64,000 nucleotides of DNA from Sphingomonas sanxanigenens DSM 19645 = NX02 (lineage in GTDB: Bacteria > Pseudomonadota > Alphaproteobacteria > Sphingomonadales > Sphingomonadaceae): assembly GCF_000512205.2 (NCBI RefSeq), contig NZ_CP006644.1, positions 4,044,501-4,108,500 of the forward strand, written 5' to 3'. The translations under genes were made by a program, and so were the position numbers. The notes under the pieces were generated by a model, which saw only the letters and a program-made list of their open reading frames with translations, made no database searches and had not been told where the DNA came from. Of the stretch, positions 58,788 to 64,000 are shown piece by piece (the first letter of the stretch is position 1; the number at the start of each line of letters is the position of its first letter).

Positions 58788-60968
58788 ATGTCGAAGACGC
58801 TGCGGACGGTAGCCCTGATCGCTGGCGCTGTCGCCTTGGTGGCGACGGGCGTCGGTGCGGCCGGTGGTGGTGCGGCGTTCGCCAGCACCTTCGGCGCCAC
58901 AACCGCCACGGTTGCCTCGGTCGCGTCCGCCGTGGCAACGGCCGCCTCTCTCGGCGCAACGCTGCTGGCGAAAAAGCCCGGCGTACTCGGCAGCGTGAAC
59001 AACATCACGATCAGCGCCAATGGTCCGATCCCCTACAGCATGGGCCGCAGCTATGTTGCCGGTTCGCAGATGTATGATGTCGGCTACGGCCAAAAATCGA
59101 ACGGTGTGAAGAACCCCTATCGCGCGCTGGTGCTGATCTGGTCTGCAACGACTGCGCACGCGCTTGAAGACTTCCTCGTCGATTGGCAGCCGGTCGCCTT
59201 CGCCGGTACCGCGGCGATCGGCTATTACAGCGATTTCCTGTTCCTCTCGAAACAGATCGGCCTCCGACCGGAGCCGGCGGCGCTTGCGGGCCGATACACG
59301 CCGATCCCGGATTGGGGCCCGCAGCACAAGCTGTCGGGCTATGCCGCCGGCCTCATCAACATGCGCTTCGACAAGAAGGGCAAGCGGTGGGCGTCAGGCG
59401 TCCCGCCGATGGGCATGGTCGGCCGCTGGTCGAAAAGCTACGACCCGCGCAAGGACGGCACCTTTCCCGGAGGTAGCGGCGCGCATCGCTGGGCAGACGA
59501 AGAGACGTTCGAATATGACCCGAGCGTCGGTCTCAACGCGCTGGCCTATGCACGCGGGCGCTTCGCGCTGAACGGTGTTCAGGTCGTGGGCTGCGGCTTT
59601 CCTCAAGATAGCATCGATTGGCCGAGCTGGCTGGCGTGGATCAATGTCTGCCAGGCGAACGGCTGGGAGGCGTCGGGCACTGTCTACGACGGGCCCGGCC
59701 TGTCGCGTTGGGAAAACCTCAAGCGCATCTGCCAGGCGGGCGCGGCTTTGCCCTGCTTCTCGGGCGGGAAACTCGCGGTGCGCTTTCAGGCGCCCAAGGT
59801 CGCGCTTGATACCATCACGGCCGACGACTTGGCGGACGGCGAACTGGTCGCCCCAGCGATGCCGACCTACCGCGGCCGGATCAACTCAATCGTTCCCCTC
59901 TATCGCAGCGAACAAAACAAGTGGGAGTTCGTCCAATCGACCGCCGTCACCGATGCCGGATATGTCGCGCTCGATGGCGAACCAAAGGAGGAAGAGCTCA
60001 AGCTGGAGCTGGTCGCCGACAAGGATCAGGCGGCCCAGATCGGCGCCTACGAACTGGTCAACCGCCGCGAGATCAGCGGCATCACGCTGCCCTGCAAGCC
60101 GCGCCTATGGGAGTATCGGCTCGGCGAATGCCTTCATCTCGACATTCCCGAGCTCGGGCTCGACCTGCTCGGGACCATCGTCGCGGTTTCGAAGGACATC
60201 GGTTCAGCGATCACCACGCTGACCTTCGACACGGAGACCAACGCCAAACACGCCTTCGCGCTGGGTCAGACCGGCACCGCGCCGCCGCCGCCGACGCTGA
60301 CGCCGCATGGCGACAGCGACGACGTGATCTGGAACAACGACGGCAACGAAGTCGACAATCCCGTCCCGGCCGAATGGACGGTCACGACCAAACTCGCATT
60401 CGACAGCACCGGCACGCTCCGGGCCTCGATCGCGTTCGACGGCGAGCCGGGTGATCAGAACGTCGCGGCAGTGACATTCGACTATCGGGCAGTCGGAGCG
60501 ACCGCCTGGACGACATCGGCAACGGTGGCCGCACAATCACCAACGCGGCATGAGATCCTCGGGCTCGATCCCGATGCCGCCTATGAGATCGGCATCCGCT
60601 ATCGCGGTAGCGGGGCGGGCGCAGACGAAAGCTCGCGGCTAGTGCTTGGCCCCTACACCTTCAACAGCGCTTCGCTTGCACCGGCGCCAGCGACGCTGCT
60701 GACCGCCACCGGCGGCACCGGTTCCGCCGCGATCGGCTGGCGCAACCCGGTCTCGTCGAACTTCGGCCACTGCCGGCTATATCGCGGCACGACGACGGTC
60801 TTTGCTGACGCCACCGAGATCGCTGGCCCATTGGTGGGCGGGCTCGGCCAAGTCATGGCGGTGACCGACACGGTCGCAGCCGGCTCCTATCGATATTGGG
60901 TTCGAGCGTTCAGCGATGCCGGCGTACCGGCCGCGGCAACCGGTCCCGCCAGCGCAACGGTGGCATGA
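58788..60968 (+). CDS. Phage tail tip / host-specificity protein (gpJ-like)
   Basis: The 726-residue protein is the central tail tip. Its N-terminal Ala/Gly-rich hydrophobic segment (ALVATGVGAAGGGAAFAST) is followed by a hub region (GVLGSVNNITISANGPIPYS ... VSKDIGSAITTLTFDTETN). The C-terminus from ~residue 520 resembles fibronectin-III repeats (AAVTFDYRAVGATAWTT; AYEIGIRYRGSG) that bind host surface. ATG 58788 was chosen for its better frame start; an earlier extension overlaps the moron. Length fits gpJ or RcGTA tip proteins, though shorter than most. Confidence 0.88.
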   Translation: MSKTLRTVALIAGAVALVATGVGAAGGGAAFASTFGATTATVASVASAVATAASLGATLLAKKPGVLGSVNNITISANGPIPYSMGRSYVAGSQMYDVGYGQKSNGVKNPYRALVLIWSATTAHALEDFLVDWQPVAFAGTAAIGYYSDFLFLSKQIGLRPEPAALAGRYTPIPDWGPQHKLSGYAAGLINMRFDKKGKRWASGVPPMGMVGRWSKSYDPRKDGTFPGGSGAHRWADEETFEYDPSVGLNALAYARGRFALNGVQVVGCGFPQDSIDWPSWLAWINVCQANGWEASGTVYDGPGLSRWENLKRICQAGAALPCFSGGKLAVRFQAPKVALDTITADDLADGELVAPAMPTYRGRINSIVPLYRSEQNKWEFVQSTAVTDAGYVALDGEPKEEELKLELVADKDQAAQIGAYELVNRREISGITLPCKPRLWEYRLGECLHLDIPELGLDLLGTIVAVSKDIGSAITTLTFDTETNAKHAFALGQTGTAPPPPTLTPHGDSDDVIWNNDGNEVDNPVPAEWTVTTKLAFDSTGTLRASIAFDGEPGDQNVAAVTFDYRAVGATAWTTSATVAAQSPTRHEILGLDPDAAYEIGIRYRGSGAGADESSRLVLGPYTFNSASLAPAPATLLTATGGTGSAAIGWRNPVSSNFGHCRLYRGTTTVFADATEIAGPLVGGLGQVMAVTDTVAAGSYRYWVRAFSDAGVPAAATGPASATVA

Positions 60969-61522
60969 TGAGCGTGCGTCTGAACGTCGTCGGCGGTGCC
61001 CTGATCAACGGCGCCCGGATCGAGCCGTATATGGCTCAGAAGGGCGACAGCGTTAAGGGCGACATTGGGCCATCCGGTTGGACGCCAGTGCTCGCGGGCG
61101 AGGCGGATGGCACGCGCACGCTGATCAAGGTGGTAGATTGGCTCGGCGGCCAAGGCGTGAAGCCACAGGTCGGGATGTATATCGGACCCGCCAACAGCGG
61201 CGGCTATGTCCAAGCCAAAGCGGACGCGTTCAACTTCAACGCCGCGAAGCGCGTCTTTGTCCTTGCGGCGGCCACGAACGCGCAGGGAGCGGCAAACTTC
61301 CTCTTCAACGCCGCGGCGGGCATCAATCCGTCCTTCACGCTACCCCCGATCGTCAAGGCGCTGCCGGCGACGACATCGGTTCTGTCCGGCCCGACGCGGA
61401 CGGCGATCACGGCGGTCACCGCGACAGGCTGCACGGCCAACGTTCAGCAGCAGGCGATCCTCACGGGCGTCCTGTCTGCACTGGCTGGCGCCACGGCCAA
61501 CATCCTCGTCATCGAAGCCTGA
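60965..61522 (+). CDS. Phage tail fibre-associated protein (185 aa)
   Basis: The product has a KGDSVKGDIGPSGWTPVLAG segment like the short Gly/Pro repeats of fibre proteins, then a beta-rich region and an Ala-rich C-terminus (LTGVLSALAGATANILVIEA). It overlaps the tip protein by 4 bases. It is probably a small fibre or a fibre connector; the family was not recognised further. Confidence 0.65.
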   Translation: MMSVRLNVVGGALINGARIEPYMAQKGDSVKGDIGPSGWTPVLAGEADGTRTLIKVVDWLGGQGVKPQVGMYIGPANSGGYVQAKADAFNFNAAKRVFVLAAATNAQGAANFLFNAAAGINPSFTLPPIVKALPATTSVLSGPTRTAITAVTATGCTANVQQQAILTGVLSALAGATANILVIEA

Positions 61523-61544
61523 ACCTTCACCATCGGAGAATGAC

Positions 61545-61967
61545 ATGGCGGCAATCGTCGAGCCGCTCGGAGCGGCGCGCAATCGTCCGTTCGGGGCGAC
61601 CCTGTTGACTGACTATCTGGGCGACCCTCTGCCGATCACCGGCGCGACCGCGATCATGGAGGTTCGTCTTTATCCCGGCGCCGCCGGCGCGGCGCTCGCG
61701 TCTGACGCCGATGTCACGATGGTCGATGTCGGACAGATCGGCACGATGGTGGATCCCGCTGACGGCGTGTCGAAACCGCTGCGCCGGCTCAGGTTGGAGC
61801 CATCCATCCCGATGGAAGCTATCCGCGATCTGCCTGGACAGAATGCGCCAGAGGCGGGCGATCCGCAGTCCTTTTCCTACGAAGTTCTCATCGAATACGC
61901 CGACGGCCTCCGCGATCCGCTGTGGCTCGGCGAGTTCATTGTCGAAGCGGGGGTCGTTGCACCATGA
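61545..61967 (+). CDS. Phage hypothetical protein in fibre region (140 aa)
   Basis: The protein is beta-rich, starting MAAIVEPLGAARNRPFGATL and ending PLWLGEFIVEAGVVAP. No domain was recognised. GGAG 7 bases before ATG 61545 supports the start, and it overlaps the next, larger gene by 4 bases. It may be a baseplate or fibre-attachment protein. Confidence 0.65.
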   Translation: MAAIVEPLGAARNRPFGATLLTDYLGDPLPITGATAIMEVRLYPGAAGAALASDADVTMVDVGQIGTMVDPADGVSKPLRRLRLEPSIPMEAIRDLPGQNAPEAGDPQSFSYEVLIEYADGLRDPLWLGEFIVEAGVVAP

Positions 61968-64000
61968 ACCAGATCAAGCGTGGCATCGTCGGCGGTTTGC
62001 GTGGGCCTGGTCTCACCGATGCGGACCAGATCAATCTTGATGCGAAGGTTGAGGAAGCGGCCGGCTATGCCGAGCAGGCGGGGGAGCAACTCGGGCTTGT
62101 CAACACGGCTCGCGCAAATGCGCTGACCCAGATCGGCACCTCGCGCGACATGGCGGTCACGGACCTGAACGCCATCGTTGCCGGCGCCAGCACCGAACTG
62201 GACACGAAGGTCAATTCCGCCAGCTCGTCGGTGGCCCTCGCCGCTGCGCAAGCCGAGGCGGCGCGTCAGGCGGCGGCCGAGATCAAGCCGGCCGGCGGCT
62301 CGATCCGCTTCCCTTATGACAACAATAGCCAGTTTCCGCTCCAGGAGTCGCGGCCGAACCTGTCGAACACGGGCGTTCGCGGGCTGCTGACGCAGAGCTT
62401 CGGCAGCCGGACCACGCCGATCCTGCGCTATGGCGTCGACTGCTGCCATTATCGGGCGCTGGAGAAGGACGATCGCGTCTACCCTGCAGTCGAGATGTTG
62501 CTCGAAGGCGCGACCACGCTCACGCAGGGTACGGGTCAGGGCTGGTCGCTCGTCTATTTCACTGCGGGCTATGGTAGCAGCGATGCGACCCGCCGGCAGG
62601 CGCGGCGCTTCCGCTTCTACGCCAACGCGGGCGCAGGCGGCGGCGGCTCCATCACGGTCTGGAGCCGGCTGGTTCCGATGTCGTGGCGGCGTATCGGTGT
62701 CGCAGTGCACCGCGCAAGTGGCGTTTTCCGCATCGATGTCCACAGCCTCGATACAGACGAGATCCTGACCGGCACCGGCACTGACAATGCGGCATTCGCT
62801 GCCGAGTTGAGCGCCACCAACAATGCGCTGCTGATCAGCGCGATGGGGCCGAGCGGCAGTGTCCCGAGCAAGTTCGCGATCGGCGGCACTATCTTCAACG
62901 ACGTGACCAGCGCCACGCTGTCTCAGCCGTTGACGCAGTCGTTCTCTATGATGGCGCACGGCCTGTCCTTCTATGCCGAGGAAGCCGTGACGAATGCCGA
63001 TCTGCTGGCGATCCACCGCGGCGCGCATCCGACGACCGTGATCACGCCGTCGACCATCAAATGGCTGCGGCGCTTCACCAGCGACCCGACATCCTTCGTC
63101 CGCGATCCGCTCTGCGTCGGCGACACCTCGGCGCCGTGCGAAGGTGTTGGTCGGTGGGCTGCCGGCTCCGACCTGTTCCGCAAGGGAACGGGCACGGCGA
63201 CGGTCGCGCCGGCCCCCCGCAACCGGTACGTCTATGGGCTGCGGCCCGGTCAGCAGGCGTTCCGCATCAAGCTGTCGGGGCGTTGCTGGCCGACCGAAGA
63301 CAGCACCGTCAGCGTTCGCTTCCGCGACGCCTCGGGTGTCGTGGTGCGCGACTGGACGGCGGTTGCGACGGTGCAGGTGGCGGGTAGCTGGACCGGCTAT
63401 TCGTCCAAGGTGAACGGCACCGGCGGCACGACCGGCACCTATGCCCTGATCATCACCGGCAACGGCACCGGCGCCGCGGGGCGATTCGTCGTCAATAGCG
63501 GCGGGGTGACGGCGATCTATGTCGACAATCCCGGCAGCGGCTACACGTCGATCAATCTCGACTTCTCCAATGCGCCCGGCCTGACCGGCGCAAGCGCGGT
63601 TGCCACGTTGGCGCCGGCGGACACGTCGAACTGGTCGGGTGCGCTGGACTGCCCGAAGCACAGTGACTGGCTGTTCCGCGAGGTCCGCCTGGTCGGCAAG
63701 TCGGGGGCGACCAGCGTTACCTATAGTGACTGCTCGCAGTTCGCGGTCGGCTATAAGTGGGCGCTGATCGGTCAGTCGCAGGTATCTAACGGCCTCAGCG
63801 CGGCGACGCTGGAAGTCCAGTATAAGGGCGTGCCGGCGAACTTCGTTCGCAATGGTGCGAATGCCTGGACGGCAAACATCCCGCCGTTTCCCGAGGTCGA
63901 GCCGCTCGGCCTTCGGATCGGCGCCGATCAATACAAGTCGCTGGCGCTTGAACTGAACCGCTGGGTTGACGCGCCTTTCGAGGTGGTCGTCGCGGCGCAG
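61964..64000 (+). CDS. Tail fibre protein, incomplete at right edge (at least 679 aa)
   Basis: The open frame starts at ATG 61964 and continues past base 64000. It begins with a helical stretch (VEEAAGYAEQAGEQLGLVNT) followed by long beta-rich segments with Gly/Thr-rich repeats, including GTGGTTGTYALIITGNGTG. Near residue 600 it has WALIGQSQVSNG, which resembles the first block (GQS) of SGNH-type carbohydrate esterases, so the distal part may deacetylate a surface polysaccharide. Esterase activity is inference, since the later blocks lie outside the window. Confidence 0.8.
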   Translation, partial: MNQIKRGIVGGLRGPGLTDADQINLDAKVEEAAGYAEQAGEQLGLVNTARANALTQIGTSRDMAVTDLNAIVAGASTELDTKVNSASSSVALAAAQAEAARQAAAEIKPAGGSIRFPYDNNSQFPLQESRPNLSNTGVRGLLTQSFGSRTTPILRYGVDCCHYRALEKDDRVYPAVEMLLEGATTLTQGTGQGWSLVYFTAGYGSSDATRRQARRFRFYANAGAGGGGSITVWSRLVPMSWRRIGVAVHRASGVFRIDVHSLDTDEILTGTGTDNAAFAAELSATNNALLISAMGPSGSVPSKFAIGGTIFNDVTSATLSQPLTQSFSMMAHGLSFYAEEAVTNADLLAIHRGAHPTTVITPSTIKWLRRFTSDPTSFVRDPLCVGDTSAPCEGVGRWAAGSDLFRKGTGTATVAPAPRNRYVYGLRPGQQAFRIKLSGRCWPTEDSTVSVRFRDASGVVVRDWTAVATVQVAGSWTGYSSKVNGTGGTTGTYALIITGNGTGAAGRFVVNSGGVTAIYVDNPGSGYTSINLDFSNAPGLTGASAVATLAPADTSNWSGALDCPKHSDWLFREVRLVGKSGATSVTYSDCSQFAVGYKWALIGQSQVSNGLSAATLEVQYKGVPANFVRNGANAWTANIPPFPEVEPLGLRIGADQYKSLALELNRWVDAPFEVVVAAQ

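Larger units (their letters stand above)
37246..64000. mobile_element. HK97-type siphoviral prophage, left end lost, right end beyond window
   Basis: The segment carries, in order: leftward unknown genes, a LexA-like repressor, a Cro-like protein, primase, DnaB-like helicase, NusG-like protein, HNH nuclease, terminase, portal, ClpP-like protease, HK97 capsid, connectors, tail tube, tail chaperone, tape measure, distal tail, tip and fibre genes. Genes are tightly packed with 4-base overlaps. The capsid and tail order is that of lambdoid or GTA-like siphoviruses. The left boundary is the IS21 element, which cuts a phage gene. No integrase, holin, endolysin or att site is visible, so those would lie outside the window or be lost. 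Confidence 0.93.

Noticed and set aside
61877-63931. Reverse-strand open frame of 684 codons under the tail fibre
   Set aside because: The forward frame (61964 to the edge) is coupled to the upstream phage gene by an ATGA overlap and encodes fibre-like sequence; the reverse one is its shadow.
1-64000. tRNA, rRNA or CRISPR array
   Set aside because: No cloverleaf-like or rRNA sequence and no regularly spaced direct repeats with unique spacers were seen by eye; the only regular repeats are the three 9-mers at 2469-2499.

Overview
The window is GC-rich bacterial DNA that fits an alphaproteobacterium of the sphingomonad type (Sphingomonas, Sphingobium or Novosphingobium). This is inferred from the base composition, a MucR-type regulator, several TTG and GTG starts with good Shine-Dalgarno sequences, the style of the catabolic genes and a GTA-like siphophage tail module. 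No rRNA, tRNA or CRISPR array was seen.

Region 1 (1-22165) is a chromosomal catabolic island organised around acyl-CoA chemistry. A GntR-type regulator sits between an MFS transporter and a TauD-type dioxygenase and is surrounded by candidate operators. Two adjacent acyl-CoA dehydrogenases and a fused enoyl-CoA hydratase/3-hydroxyacyl-CoA dehydrogenase diverge from an acyl-CoA synthetase. A second operon carries a MaoC hydratase, a tyrosine-phosphatase-like protein and a quinone oxidoreductase. A regulator with two TetR domains diverges from a forward operon of an APH-like kinase, two SDR oxidoreductases and a thioesterase, followed by a D-aminoacylase-like amidohydrolase, a 59-residue coupled ORF and a GMC oxidoreductase. 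Together these could activate and beta-oxidise a bulky or branched acid; the substrate is not visible.

Region 2 (22166-34675) is an accessory zone with scars: abutting fragments of an alcohol dehydrogenase, a LysR regulator and a tyrosine integrase, then a two-repeat retropepsin-like protein, an LLM monooxygenase, an outer-membrane channel, a broken DoxX-like gene, an isochorismatase-family hydrolase plus a 25-codon relic of another one, a DUF3089 lipoprotein, and an operon of LysR, MFS, Tat-exported hydrolase, cupin and a deleted aldo/keto reductase.

Region 3 (34676-37245) is an IS21-family insertion sequence with istA, istB, duplicated terminal repeats and a perfect 44-bp palindrome behind istB. 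It abuts and truncates a phage gene, so the left end of the prophage is lost or rearranged.

Region 4 (37246-64000, continuing past the window) is an HK97-type siphoviral prophage: a leftward operon of unknown genes, a LexA-like repressor and a Cro-like protein with shared palindromic operators, primase, DnaB-like helicase, NusG-like protein, HNH nuclease, terminase, portal, protease, capsid, head-tail connectors, tail tube, tail chaperone with a -1 frameshift site, tape measure, a GTA-like distal tail set, tip protein and an incomplete tail fibre. Two reverse-strand genes, a zinc-ribbon membrane protein and a small lipoprotein, look like morons. No integrase, lysis genes or attachment sites are seen in the window.
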